64,000 bases of DNA from AVCC01 sp041736255 (GCA_041736255.1 JBGSTZ010000172.1:1-64000); one strand, 5' to 3'. Numbered from the stretch's first letter, positions 36,785-45,822 are shown. The notes: a model not told the origin generated them from the sequence alone. Numbers and translations are program-made.

Positions 36785-37192
36785 CTAGACCGCCGCATCC
36801 AAATTGCGACGCAAAAGCAATTGCGCTTCACCCAAAATTTGCTGAAAGTCATAATTTATTTCTGCAGGTTCGGCGCTATACCCTGCCTGCTCCACGCATT
36901 CAGTAGTACGTTGTATTTCCTCGTCGTTAGGGTCTGCACATGCCATCCAAAAGGCCAATTCGGAATGTTCAATGTCCCAACAGTTAGCACCTTCGACAAT
37001 CACTGAGCCATCTGCCAATACATAGCGGGTAATGTCCCCCATATCAACTCGTTGTTGTGATACGCCCCAAGGAGAAATATATTCTATTAGGTCGCGAAAC
37101 TGCATTCCTCCCTCTGTCTCCCATCGCTGGCCGTCATTATTTAGCGCATCAGCAAATTGTTCGGCAAGAGTATTATGTTTAACAGATGTCAT
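36785..37192 (-). CDS. Hypothetical acidic protein
   Basis: 135 residues, strongly acidic, reading MTSVKHNTLAEQFADALNND, GGMQFRDLIEYISPWGVSQQ and NCWDIEHSELAFWMACADPN. No domain recognised. It lies in a minus-strand group of three small genes (36785-38360) that also includes a P-loop kinase-like protein. Confidence 0.5.
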   Translation of the reverse strand: MTSVKHNTLAEQFADALNNDGQRWETEGGMQFRDLIEYISPWGVSQQRVDMGDITRYVLADGSVIVEGANCWDIEHSELAFWMACADPNDEEIQRTTECVEQAGYSAEPAEINYDFQQILGEAQLLLRRNLDAAV

Positions 37193-37346
37193 CTTTTAAT
37201 TCTCCAGTTTCAATTTCATAACGTTGTGATAATCGCAAAATTAATTTGCGTTCAGTAAGGTCAATTTAGGCGTAATTGCACGGCTTGAATCTTCGGAACG
37301 CACGAAGGGTAATTTCGTGCGCCCATTGACCGCTCCACATGAGGGT

Positions 37347-37706
37347 CTATGCTTCCCACCTCCCTCGAATCAATTCCATTTTTTCCGGCGTCACACCATG
37401 CAAATTTGGAAATACGCCAGTTGCCACAATCACGCGGACCGGAAAGCCAAGTTTTTGATAAGGCTGCATTTCCCATTTGCGAACAAACGTGTTGGCGACA
37501 ACTACGTTTTTTCCACTATTTACAGCTACTTTCACCTGCTCTAGGCACCAAGCGTGTGCTTTTTGAACGCCCTCCGGATTGTATTTATAGACCCCGTCTT
37601 CTTCGAAATACATATCTGCCTCAATATGTATATGCGATTTCATTTCCTTTGCCAACGTCGTCTTGCCGCTGCCAGGCAGTCCCCGTATAAGCACTATTTC
37701 TGGCAT
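37347..37706 (-). CDS. P-loop kinase-like ATPase
   Basis: 119 residues from ATG 37706 (MPEIVLIRGLPGSGKTTLAK). Walker A is GLPGSGKTT at residues 8-16, and HIEADMYF near 28 is the acidic substrate site typical of small nucleotide or polynucleotide kinases. The NVVVANTFVRKWEMQPY part resembles the lid of T4 PNK-like kinases. The frame opens 13 codons earlier, but the added residues look non-native. No phosphatase domain. Its role in the mobile region is unknown; nucleic-acid end phosphorylation or modification is possible. Confidence 0.75.
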   Translation of the reverse strand: MPEIVLIRGLPGSGKTTLAKEMKSHIHIEADMYFEEDGVYKYNPEGVQKAHAWCLEQVKVAVNSGKNVVVANTFVRKWEMQPYQKLGFPVRVIVATGVFPNLHGVTPEKMELIRGRWEA

Positions 37707-37747
37707 AGTAATTTTCTTAAATTTTTCGTTTTTATTTAGTTGCATTT

Positions 37748-37780
37748 AATGCCGGTGGCCAGAATCAAACCACCGGCATT
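37748..37780. terminator. Hairpin between two minus-strand genes
   Basis: AATGCCGGTGG at 37748-37758 pairs with CCACCGGCATT at 37770-37780 (11-bp perfect stem, 11-base loop). It follows the stop of the 37800-38360 gene. No T tract on the minus strand, so termination or mRNA stabilisation are both possible. Confidence 0.45.
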
Positions 37781-37799
37781 CTCAAGTGCTTCGAGTCAT

Positions 37800-38360
37800 T
37801 TACACGCCAGCTGGCGCAGCGGTCACCCCGTTTTCAGCCATGAAATCCGCAATAGAATTGATTGGGCCGCTGGTCGGATACCAGAACTGCTGGACGAGGT
37901 CGCGCAGCGCTAGCTTCTGGATTGCGGACAATCCCGTAAGCTTGTCGAGTAGGGGCCCAAAGCCGGAATTTTGATAATTTTTATAATCAATATCGTATTG
38001 GTCAGCGACTGCGGTAGCCATATTTTCAAGTTCACCGGGAGTCGTGATGTCGCTATTAAAAACGTCGCACAAGGTCATGAATTCGTTCTCAGTAATCACG
38101 GCTGACAAAGCTATTCGCCCCTGCCGCATTGCCCACTCAAGTCGCGCCATTGCAAAATCATTTATGGCCCCCGGGCTTCCCTCAGCACATTCCATTAAAT
38201 GTTTTTGTTGATATGAGACCGTCAAATATGCTGAACGCTCTAGTGCATTTTCAACGCTGAAACTATCTGCCACCCTCACTTTTGAAATGGAGTTGTCATT
38301 ACACTCGTTTGCGATGCAGGAGCCATCCGCCATTGAGTTGTTGTTCGTTGTCATGTTCAT
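37800..38360 (-). CDS. Hypothetical protein
   Basis: 186 residues. Predicted mostly helical after residue 40 (MARLEWAMRQGRIALSAVIT, FMTLCDVFNSDITTPGELEN, TGLSAIQKLALRDLVQQFWY). The N-terminus is polar and Asn/Ser-rich. No domain recognised. First gene of the small minus-strand group; its upstream region around 38360-38450 is AT-rich. Confidence 0.5.
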   Translation of the reverse strand: MNMTTNNNSMADGSCIANECNDNSISKVRVADSFSVENALERSAYLTVSYQQKHLMECAEGSPGAINDFAMARLEWAMRQGRIALSAVITENEFMTLCDVFNSDITTPGELENMATAVADQYDIDYKNYQNSGFGPLLDKLTGLSAIQKLALRDLVQQFWYPTSGPINSIADFMAENGVTAAPAGV

Positions 38361-39910
38361 CTTTCGATAGCTGGTGTTTATTTTTATTGAAAGATTGCGC
38401 GTCTTTTGCTACAGCGACGCAATCGCCCACCGGAAAAATAGCGTATTGATACGCTATGCAATATAGGATTTGGATTTATATTCTTGCCGTAATTACTACC
38501 GGGCTAGCACACCCCCTTTTCTGTACTGCGACGCACCCTTTCACATCTAGTCAACTGCAATTGGTCGCAGACGCATTGCAGGTTCGTGAATGTCAATGTT
38601 CCTGTGGCGTTTGGGATAACTGGATGTTTTGTAATTGCCATTTTATTTTCCTAACAATGCTATTTTTGTGAAGGCATACAGACGGTCTTTTCAGACTTCG
38701 ACCGCTGTCACATGGGGCTTCCCGAAATTTCGACGACACGTCTCCAATGGCATCCGAAAATGCCGCGCGAAAATTAAAGCTCAGGGGTTTGTAAAATCAG
38801 CGGGATTGGTACCGCGGCTTTTCTCAATCGATTGGTGGCCACCAGCAGCAGCTGTATCCGCGGGTTACTGCGCCACGATACGAAAGAAAATCTGGACAAT
38901 TAACGGCTTCCTTGTCGTGCAGTAAATTTACATTCATTGAAACCATCCAATATTTATTAACAGGAAGAATATTAACGCAAAATTATTCTGGAAAACCAAT
39001 TTATATAAAATAAACTCTTTTTAATCATATACTTACGCTATATAAAACGATACAGTTAGTAAAGCAACTTGCCTAAAATGCTAGGCTAAAAACCGGTAAT
39101 TGTTACATCAAACTTATTTAAATAGCTATACTGAAAATACAAAATGTTAAATATAACTTGTTTAAATTGCCACACTAAAAAACAGTAGGTTCTTTCGTGA
39201 GATTAGATAGGCCATCTACCTTGACGGCGTTAGCCATTCATATGGCGCAGCACAACTTGCCTAATTTAGCGGGGTATTTGAAGTACTGTCTCGACTTCCA
39301 TCGTCCAGGCGGGTGGAACTCGGAGCGACGACTGTCATGCAAAACAATCGTGATTCTTAGTCATTGCGTGCTTTTCGCTGACCTGCGTTTTCTCGGTCAA
39401 CACGACCGCCCGCAGCAAGCTTTGTGGATTAAATTTTTTCTGGCAGCATCTTGATTCGTACATCCAGGTCTGCGGTTCTCTGAATTGCAATTTTTCACCT
39501 ATCTAGCGGCCAGCAAGTAGCGTCTAAACGACGCCGGACATTTGCCGACGTGCCCCTGTCACATATTCAACTCACCGCCTCATCGAACATTTCGTCTTAA
39601 TCTACGGCCCAGTTTCTGACAGCTGCGCTATTGCCACGCTAGGACGAGTGTGCAGAAAACGAATTCATATTTTGTTTGGAAGTAAAAGGTAAATACAGAA
39701 TTAGCCAGGTGCCAAAGAACTTGGTGTGAGCATTTGATGGCCTGATAAAAATTGGAAAACCGGGTGATGCTGGGTAGTCAATAACGAACTAGCGGCAAAT
39801 TGCTGTGAAGCGTTTGCGTACTTTTTGCGGTTTGGTGCCTATACGTAATTGCACCTCCAGGTCAAAGAATTATTGGACCTGACCATCAAACCAAAAATAG
39901 GGAAATAATC
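38361..39910. other. AT-rich region with direct repeats, few or no genes
   Basis: About 1.5 kb with no convincing gene. It contains three ordered 27-bp repeats (listed separately) and a very AT-rich block 38930-39190, features expected of a replication origin or a regulatory/att region. A GTG frame 39197-39454 (85 codons) follows the repeats by 16 bases and could be a small gene under their control; it has no recognisable content. Confidence 0.5.
39066..39181 (+). repeat. Three spaced 27-bp direct repeats in an AT-rich block
   Basis: Copies begin at 39066, 39111 and 39155, so the spacing is 45 and 44 bases, about four helical turns. Each starts AACTT(G/A), continues with TAAA about five bases later, a G-C pair near the centre, and ends with CT(A/G)AAAA. 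Substitutions are concentrated between these fixed positions, as expected for repeated protein-binding sites. A weaker fourth copy may start at 39013. Confidence 0.6.
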
Positions 39911-40267
39911 ATGAAGAACCAAAAAGAAAACGTGGTTTCGAAAGAGTCCACTTCAGCGCAGAGACAACCAAGCATCACTAGCCAGATTCATTACGACCCC
40001 AGCAATCTGCTAGATGCGCTTATCGTGCACCTTGGTCTCAAAAATGACGCTGCACTCGCGAGGACACTCGAAATCGCGTCTTCTATGGTCAGCAAAATTC
40101 GTAATCACGGATTACCGGTCAGTGGCGCGATGCTAATCCGAATGCATGAAGTATCGGAATTAACAATCGGGGAGTTGAGAATTTTGATGGGCGACCACGG
40201 CAGGAAATTTCGAATAAGCAACAGGATTCCAAAGCAAAAAAACGACGGTTCCACGTTGTTGTATTAG
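39911..40267 (+). CDS. Helix-turn-helix regulator
   Basis: 118 residues, preceded by AGGGAAATAATC. Residues ~30-75 (NLLDALIVHLGLKNDAALAR, LEIASSMVSKIRNHGLPVSG) form an XRE-like helix-turn-helix in which LARTLEIASSMVSKIR is the DNA-reading part. The N-terminal 30 residues are polar and the C-terminus basic. It stands upstream of the replication module and on the same strand, so it may regulate it. Family cannot be narrowed further. Confidence 0.65.
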   Translation: MKNQKENVVSKESTSAQRQPSITSQIHYDPSNLLDALIVHLGLKNDAALARTLEIASSMVSKIRNHGLPVSGAMLIRMHEVSELTIGELRILMGDHGRKFRISNRIPKQKNDGSTLLY

Positions 40268-40632
40268 GTATTTGCAAGACTTCGTATTTATTCACAGAGT
40301 CGCATTCCCTACTTGGGTTTGCGGCTCTTTTCATGATGCTCACCCGTTAGTGCGCTGCAGCGTTTGCACATACGCATACGCTTCAAAAATCTCTTCCGCA
40401 TGGCTAAGTGGACACTTGCGCGTCAAATGGACTATCGACGACAAACTGATGCATTAAGTCCGAGCGCAAGGGACTATCGACGAATCTTCCCTCGCCGCCA
40501 TCGCTAATTTCTCATGCATATAAATTCAATGTGTATACGGCTCTGACAAAACGTCAATAAGCGGCATGTCATGGCGTCTGAATCCGCAAACAGGCACGTG
40601 GTGCGCTCATCAACGAAACTAATGGAGCCTAT
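40268..40632. other. Leader region of the replication module
   Basis: No gene; contains two iteron copies (40428-40484) and ends at the ribosome site of the AlpA-like gene. Confidence 0.45.
40428..40484 (+). repeat. Iteron pair upstream of the rep genes
   Basis: The core GGACTATCGACGA occurs at 40429 and again at 40471, 42 bases apart. The same core occurs three times at the 3' end of repC (42580-42637), so these are probably binding sites of the RepC-like initiator and part of the origin or of autoregulation. Confidence 0.7.
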
Positions 40633-40839
40633 ATGGAAAATAAATTATTGGATTTGAACGAGCTCGGCACAATGCTTGGCCGAAGCCCCGAAACGATTAA
40701 AAAAGATATGAAGCGAAATCGGATGGCGGTCCCACCGAGACTACGCATTCCCGGCACCCGGCTCTTACGCTGGCGGAAGGTTGATGTAGATAGCTGGCTT
40801 GCAAGTTATGTCGAGGGCGAAGATGGGAGTGCAATATGA
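40633..40839 (+). CDS. Small helix-turn-helix protein (AlpA/excisionase-like)
   Basis: 68 residues: LDLNELGTMLGRSPETIKKD, then basic RNRMAVPPRLRIPGTRLLRW and a closing helix with DSWLASYVEG. This is the winged-helix layout of MerR-like AlpA/Xis proteins. TGGAGCC precedes ATG. It overlaps the following ATPase gene by four bases (ATGA), so it belongs to the replication operon. It may be the operon repressor or a directionality factor for the nearby recombinase. Confidence 0.75.
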   Translation: MENKLLDLNELGTMLGRSPETIKKDMKRNRMAVPPRLRIPGTRLLRWRKVDVDSWLASYVEGEDGSAI

Positions 40840-41771
40840 AATTACAGCCACTTAACATCCGCGCTGTACTGGATAGCGATGCGCCAGAACTCGAATTTGT
40901 ATTACCCGGGCTTACACCCAAGTCCGTCGGGACGATTGTCGGCGCCGGGGGGGTAGGAAAAACGACGCTGCTTATGCAGCTCGCCATGGCATTGACAACC
41001 AAAACTTCTGCGCTCGGCGGTGGTTTTGCGCCGAATGGCGAGCCGTATCGTGTCGTACTCATCGCAGCAGAAGAATCTGCAGATATCCTACGGATTCGCC
41101 TTCACTCCATCAACAATTGGATGAAGAGTGAACTACCCCAACTACCTCTCTTATCGCCAGCTAGCTCCGACGAGCCTGAGGCGCTGATGGAAAAGAATTT
41201 GCTTTTGGTACCGGCAGCTGGTCAGTCCGTTTACTTGGTTAAAAACGGCGAGACGACCGAGTTTCATGAGACGCTTTGCCAGTTTTGCAAGGGTGCCCGC
41301 TTGATTATCATTGACCCATTGCGTCGCCTGCACGATGGCGACGAGAACAATTCAGCTGCAATGACCCATATCGTCCAAATACTTGAGGATTTGGGAAAGC
41401 GGACGGGCGCAGCGGTGATTGCAGCACATCATATGAGTAAGGGCGCAGTGTTTAACGGCGCCAACGACTCCGCTGCAGCATCTCGCGGGTCAAGCGCACT
41501 TACTGACGCCGTACGTTGGCAATTAAATCTCTCTGCCATGTCCGAGGTCGAAGCCAAAACGTTCAAGCTTACTGGCCAACGCAAATCATATCTGCGTCTG
41601 GATTTTGCAAAGGCTAATTACATTCCTCCGCAACCAACGATTTGGCTGAAGCGACTGGAAGGCGGTGTGCTGACACGCGTATATATGGAAGAGGGTTTGG
41701 CACCTAAAAAAGGTGATGCGCAGAGAATGAAACAAGGGCTTCGCTCCGAAGGAGTGAAAATATATGTCTGA
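40836..41771 (+). CDS. repA: RepA-like hexameric helicase (IncQ type)
   Basis: 311 residues of the RecA fold. Walker A GAGGVGKTTLL is near residue 36, Walker B RLIIIDPLRRL near 157, and VIAAHHMSKG with the sensor His near 197. The layout (short N-terminus, RSF1010-RepA-like DnaB-type helicase, AAA family) matches plasmid RepA helicases that unwind the origin. It is translationally coupled to the AlpA-like gene (ATGA) and to repC (8-base overlap). In IncQ plasmids RepA works with RepC (initiator) and RepB (primase); no primase gene is visible here. Confidence 0.85.
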   Translation: MKLQPLNIRAVLDSDAPELEFVLPGLTPKSVGTIVGAGGVGKTTLLMQLAMALTTKTSALGGGFAPNGEPYRVVLIAAEESADILRIRLHSINNWMKSELPQLPLLSPASSDEPEALMEKNLLLVPAAGQSVYLVKNGETTEFHETLCQFCKGARLIIIDPLRRLHDGDENNSAAMTHIVQILEDLGKRTGAAVIAAHHMSKGAVFNGANDSAAASRGSSALTDAVRWQLNLSAMSEVEAKTFKLTGQRKSYLRLDFAKANYIPPQPTIWLKRLEGGVLTRVYMEEGLAPKKGDAQRMKQGLRSEGVKIYV

Positions 41772-42657
41772 TGTGATGCGCTTTGAGTATGCGATACAGG
41801 AACCAGCACTTTCAATCGCACCAGTCTTTTTAGTTCAGCAAAAAGGAAACCGAAAAAAGTTGGATGTTACCCGGACATTCGGCGTTTCGACATTGCATTG
41901 GCGTGGGCCCGACGAGTTGGGTATACCAGAGCAATCCGTGCTCTTGGGTCTGCTGTCCATCGCCGGACAGCAACCTTTCCTACTTAATCCTCATAACGCC
42001 AAAGGCGCCGGAAAAAATCTTCTCGATAAATTGGCACTAGGAGGGAACGTCATACAAACGGACCTTGCAGTAATCAAAGCCAATTGGACAAAAATAGTGG
42101 CCGCATCGGGAAGCAAATCAAGCGGCGGAAAAAACGTCAGCATTGCAAAACTCGCTTTAAAGCGGCTGGCTGAAACCACCATCTGGGAAAGTATCAACGG
42201 GATTGAGTATGAGTCCAGGCTGCTGGCTTGGATTTACGGCGACAAGGAGGGTGTAATGATTGCGCTTAATCGGCGCACAACGGATGCCATTTACGGTGGG
42301 CAGTTTATAAAAATATCGTTGAAGGACCGCCAAACATTGCCTGATGAGCCGGCCAAAGCGCTGCATGCGTGGCTAAGCGGACAAATGCGTTCAGGCTCAA
42401 CTAGGCTATACAGAGTTAGCAATCTCCAATCCCACGTCTGGGGTGGTGACGCAATCGGAAGCACGCTGCGCAGCAGGCTCAGCAAACTGCGCAACGCTTT
42501 GGTCTGCATTGGTCGGCTTCCCAATTGGAGTTGTGCTCTATCTTCGGATGGATATGTTCAGATAAAGCGCATCAATCAAGGGACTATCGACGACAAATCG
42601 CGGGACTATCTCCGCGCGAACGGGACTATCGACGACAGCAATAAAACAGTAAATTAA
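41764..42657 (+). CDS. repC: RepC-like replication initiator (IncQ type)
   Basis: 297 residues. The opening YAIQ...KKLDVTRTFGVSTLHWRGPD and PEQSVLLGLLSIAGQQPF resemble the RepC initiators of IncQ-like replicons, which bind iterons. The last 28 residues read NQGTIDDKSRDYLRANGTID, where the repeated GTIDD is simply the translation of iteron DNA (42580-42637), so the gene end and the iterons coincide. It overlaps repA by eight bases. Together they form a plasmid-type replication module inside what appears to be an integrated element. Confidence 0.83.
   Translation: MSDVMRFEYAIQEPALSIAPVFLVQQKGNRKKLDVTRTFGVSTLHWRGPDELGIPEQSVLLGLLSIAGQQPFLLNPHNAKGAGKNLLDKLALGGNVIQTDLAVIKANWTKIVAASGSKSSGGKNVSIAKLALKRLAETTIWESINGIEYESRLLAWIYGDKEGVMIALNRRTTDAIYGGQFIKISLKDRQTLPDEPAKALHAWLSGQMRSGSTRLYRVSNLQSHVWGGDAIGSTLRSRLSKLRNALVCIGRLPNWSCALSSDGYVQIKRINQGTIDDKSRDYLRANGTIDDSNKTVN
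42580..42637 (+). repeat. Iterons within the 3' end of repC
   Basis: GGGACTATCGACGACA at 42580-42595, a half-diverged copy GGGACTATC from 42602 and GGGACTATCGACGACA again at 42622-42637, with start-to-start distances of 22 and 20 bases. Spacing and length fit IncQ-type iterons (RSF1010 has about 20-bp iterons). The array straddles the repC stop region and codes for GTIDD repeats. Confidence 0.78.
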
Positions 42658-43039
42658 AAGGGGAAAAGCACCGCCAAATGAACGTGGCGAAGGCATTTCG
42701 CTACTCGCACAAGGAGATACTATCAATAGTGCTTCGGGTCGCGCCTATGGACTACAGTCCTAGCCTGGAAGAACCGGCATACCTGTTGCAAACCCACTTT
42801 CATTTTTAGACGAAAGTATCTGCCGAAGATAAAAGTTACAGCACCGCTGGTGCTGTGTTGTCCACGTCTCCTATGTGCTGGCAGGTGCAGCGGAGATTTT
42901 TCTTCAAAACTTTTCTGGCATGGGGAATCATGGCGATAGCTGCACTTGACAGCTTTCTTCAGTGTCGCGGATGAGCAATCAATGTCTGCGGCGTGGTGTC
43001 TGGCCAACCAGGTGTCGGCACAGCTTCAAATATCAGTAC
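42658..43039. other. Region after repC, possible origin surroundings
   Basis: No gene recognised. Its position next to the iterons makes it a candidate for the rest of the replication origin. Confidence 0.35.
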
Positions 43040-43066
43040 AAAAAAAGGCGGGCCAACAGGCCCACC
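43040..43066 (-). terminator. Intrinsic terminator of the XRE regulator gene
   Basis: On the minus strand GGTGGGCC-TGTT-GGCCCGCC (8-bp stem with one G-T pair) is followed by seven Ts. It lies 42 bases beyond the stop codon. Confidence 0.75.
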
Positions 43067-43107
43067 CAAAAGTATAAATAAAAATTCCCGTCTCTTAATA
43101 CGTAATC

Positions 43108-43743
43108 TTAAACAATGGCTCGAAACTCCTCCATCGCGACAGCTTCGTTTTCATCGTGAAACATGGCCGCCCGCTGCAGCAACCTGACTATGTTCGGCAA
43201 TTCCTTATGACCAAAAATGTCGTGTCCTGCAGTCTCGGCATACATTAACACTACCGTTTTTTTGGCTGCCAACGGAAGTTGAGATAGGTCCTGGGGTAAT
43301 GAAGAACGAATTTGCGGGTCTTCTTGCACCCTGCGTATTGCCCTGTCCACCAGTTGCACTTCGCTTTCTTCGGGGCAAATAAAATCTGAAGTTTTTATTG
43401 CGCCGGAAATCAACTTTACGACAACAGCCGGCACACCCAGATATTTGGCACACGCATCAGCCATGTGCTGGCTGATATGCGCAGAACTCCTAATGCCCTT
43501 TCGCAACTGTGAAATATATCCGTAAGTAACACCGAGCTCAGCCGACATTTCCGCGCAGTTGTGACGGCGCCTCCTGGCCTCGTCGAACAACCAGCCGACG
43601 AGTGGTCCTCCAGGCGCGTTATACAGGCGCTGGACCCGCTCCTCCGCAGTCTCCTGCCCCTGTATTGCATGTACAGAAGCCTTGATGGATTTGGCATTTT
43701 GTCCAGCGGCACTGATGTGCGCAGCATCTTGAATTTCAATCAT
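43108..43743 (-). CDS. XRE-family regulator with C-terminal helical domain
   Basis: 211 residues from ATG 43743 (MIEIQDAAHIS); the frame runs further upstream but crosses the operator palindrome. The helix-turn-helix is at residues ~65-95 (NCAEMSAELGVTYGYISQLR). The remaining part is helical (AVVVKLISGAIKTSDFICPE, LPLAAKKTVVLMYAETAGHD). A perfect 20-bp palindrome lies 18 bases before the start, so self-repression is likely. The divergent serine recombinase starts 356 bases away and may share this control. Confidence 0.75.
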   Translation of the reverse strand: MIEIQDAAHISAAGQNAKSIKASVHAIQGQETAEERVQRLYNAPGGPLVGWLFDEARRRRHNCAEMSAELGVTYGYISQLRKGIRSSAHISQHMADACAKYLGVPAVVVKLISGAIKTSDFICPEESEVQLVDRAIRRVQEDPQIRSSLPQDLSQLPLAAKKTVVLMYAETAGHDIFGHKELPNIVRLLQRAAMFHDENEAVAMEEFRAIV

Positions 43744-43761
43744 TTTTGTCCTCGAGGTCAA

Positions 43762-43781
43762 TTGCATGCACGTGCATGCAA
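43762..43781. promoter_or_regulatory. Perfect 20-bp palindrome, likely operator
   Basis: TTGCATGCACGTGCATGCAA is a perfect self-complement over 20 bases in the divergent region, 18 bases upstream of the XRE gene start. Length and position fit a homodimeric repressor site. Confidence 0.65.
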
Positions 43782-44098
43782 CACCGTATAGCAACCTCCT
43801 TTGAATAACGACCTAGGCAACGATTTTAAATACTTAATCAGCGTAAAGACATGGCTCTTGGCACTGGGCAGAAGTTACGCAAAGGTGCGCGAAACACCAC
43901 CGCTTCAGCCTCTCCAATATTTTAGATTTGGAAATGCCGACCAAAAAATTGGTCATGTCGCTATACATAAAGCAAGTAGCGAATAGGACATTTTAAAAAG
44001 GTGAAAAACATGAACAAAGGACATCCGATGGTCGACTTAATCGACCTTCTTGTTGACATAGCTGCTGCACGACCAATTCAACCAATAAAGGAAGTGAC
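43782..44098. other. Divergent region before the serine recombinase
   Basis: Contains a short frame (ATG 44010, preceded by AAAAGGTG) reading MNKGHPMVDLIDLLVDIAAA that runs into the recombinase start and overlaps it by about 100 bases. It could be a leader peptide for translational coupling, or chance. Confidence 0.35.
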
Positions 44099-45727
44099 AT
44101 GGCAAAAGCAGCAATTTACGCGCGATATTCAACAGAAGAGCAGCGCGCAACATCCATTGAAGACCAAGTCCGGCGTGCTCGCGAAAAAGCCGAAAGTCTA
44201 GGATACGAGGTTCCAGACGAACTCATATTTTCTGATGCAATTATTACCGGAGCTGCAAAAGGGTTGGCGAAACGTGTGGGCTATGAACGCCTGCTTCGGG
44301 CTTGGGACCGAAAGGAGTTTGATGCTGTAATTGTCGACGAAGTTAGTCGACTTGCCCGCGACCCAGTGGCACTCGCCCACTTGCAGGTACGTATTGAGAA
44401 AACCAGGGTTCGACTCATTTCAACAGATGGAATAGATTCAAATATACCGGGATGGCAATTGCAATACGGATTTTGTGGCGTGATTGCTTCCCATTTCGTA
44501 AGGGAAACCGGACATCGGGTTATACGAGCGATGATAGGGCAATTAGAGCGCGGCTTCATGATTGCTGCACCTCCGTTTGGTTATCGCATTTTACGACTAA
44601 CAGAGGATGGCACGCATTGGATTATCGATGAAGCGAATGCCAAGCTCGTACAAGATATTTTTCAGCAACGGCGGCAAGGTGCATCGCTGGCCGCCATCGC
44701 GAAGTCTCTTAACGAACTGGGGCTACCTTCGCCAAGGAAATCGAAGAAGGGAGAAGCGAGGTACTGGCGTCCCGCAACAATTCGACAAATGCTGCGGAAC
44801 ACAATTTATCGTGGACTTTTTGTCTGGAACGGCAGTCCGTTCTCCAAAGCGAAAGAAAAAAGGGGAGAAACAACACTGCAACCTGTGGACTACCCTCACC
44901 CGGAACTGCAACTAGTGGATGACGATACCTGGTTTTTCTGCAACCAATCCGGTAACGGTTGTATTGTCAGAGGGGGCGACAAACATATGTTTGCCGGACT
45001 CGTGTCCTGTGGAACGTGCAATGCCAGGCTCACAGTCGCCACCGGTGGTTCAGCTCCGTCACTATATTGCGCACAGTGCGCCCAGGCAGAAGCTGTCGCG
45101 GTAACTGGTCGCGTTAGCAATTATGTTTCTGCGAAAGCGTTGCAGGCAGTGTTGATAAATGCAGTCAATAAAATATTTTCTGGGGAGGCGGAGCTTTTTT
45201 TCCGTGAACGACTGAAGGTCCGTCTTGAAGGAGGACAGGAGGTCAGAATCGCAGAGCTGAAGCAGCGTATTAGCAAGCGAGAGGGAAAATTAAAACTGCT
45301 ACTGCGATTGCTATCGTCAGCAGAAACAGAGGACCCGGCAGTGGAACAAGAATATCAACACGTTCTCAACGATAAACGCCGTCTGTCGGCCGAACTGGCC
45401 GGTCTTGAAGCCGTATGGTCAGCCACGGACAAAGCGGCGATTGAACAACAATTGGAAGTTAACCCACGAGAGCTGCTCCCCCATCTATTTTCGGGGGAAG
45501 TTCCAGCTGAAAAAACGAGAGCAGCATTGCGGCGTTTGTTTCCAAAAATTGTATTTTTGGGCAAACCAAGTCGATTCTGTTCTAAGTTCGCCCTCGAGTT
45601 TTCGCCCGGGGTGACGTTGGCAGAGGTCTCCGGAACGCAGGTAATCGATGATGGTGTGGTCACTCTGGAATATAGCGTGACTGGCGGTCCGAAACGCCCG
45701 TCGACGTGGGCAGTCGAGGAACTGTAA
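44099..45727 (+). CDS. Large serine recombinase (integrase)
   Basis: 542 residues. The resolvase domain starts AAIYARYSTEEQ with nucleophile Ser11, then YERLLRAWDRKEFDAVIVDE and SRLARDPV. The recombinase domain covers about 160-290 (PPFGYRIL, RQMLRNTIYRGLFVWNG), then a zinc ribbon with SCGTCNARL and YCAQC, and a coiled coil near 390-440 (RISKREGKLKLLLRLLSSAE). This is the layout of phiC31-type integrases. GGAAGTGAC precedes ATG. It likely moves the element carrying the rep module; attachment sites were not located. A strong terminator follows. Confidence 0.93.
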   Translation: MAKAAIYARYSTEEQRATSIEDQVRRAREKAESLGYEVPDELIFSDAIITGAAKGLAKRVGYERLLRAWDRKEFDAVIVDEVSRLARDPVALAHLQVRIEKTRVRLISTDGIDSNIPGWQLQYGFCGVIASHFVRETGHRVIRAMIGQLERGFMIAAPPFGYRILRLTEDGTHWIIDEANAKLVQDIFQQRRQGASLAAIAKSLNELGLPSPRKSKKGEARYWRPATIRQMLRNTIYRGLFVWNGSPFSKAKEKRGETTLQPVDYPHPELQLVDDDTWFFCNQSGNGCIVRGGDKHMFAGLVSCGTCNARLTVATGGSAPSLYCAQCAQAEAVAVTGRVSNYVSAKALQAVLINAVNKIFSGEAELFFRERLKVRLEGGQEVRIAELKQRISKREGKLKLLLRLLSSAETEDPAVEQEYQHVLNDKRRLSAELAGLEAVWSATDKAAIEQQLEVNPRELLPHLFSGEVPAEKTRAALRRLFPKIVFLGKPSRFCSKFALEFSPGVTLAEVSGTQVIDDGVVTLEYSVTGGPKRPSTWAVEEL

Positions 45728-45744
45728 ATGCATCATTAATTTTT

Positions 45745-45773
45745 GGGCGGCTTTCGTAGCCGCCCCTTTTTTT
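45745..45773 (+). terminator. Intrinsic terminator after the serine recombinase
   Basis: GGGCGGCT-TTCGT-AGCCGCCC (8-bp perfect stem, 5-base loop) followed by C and seven Ts, 18 bases past the stop codon. Confidence 0.92.
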
Positions 45774-45822
45774 GCAATTATTCTTTTGTATTATATTGGG
45801 ACCCTAACATGCTGAAGTCGTA

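Noticed and set aside
32379..42700. Shared 17-base stretch near 32381 and 42679 (GAACG-GGCGAAGGCAT)
   Set aside because: Match does not extend beyond these bases; judged coincidental.
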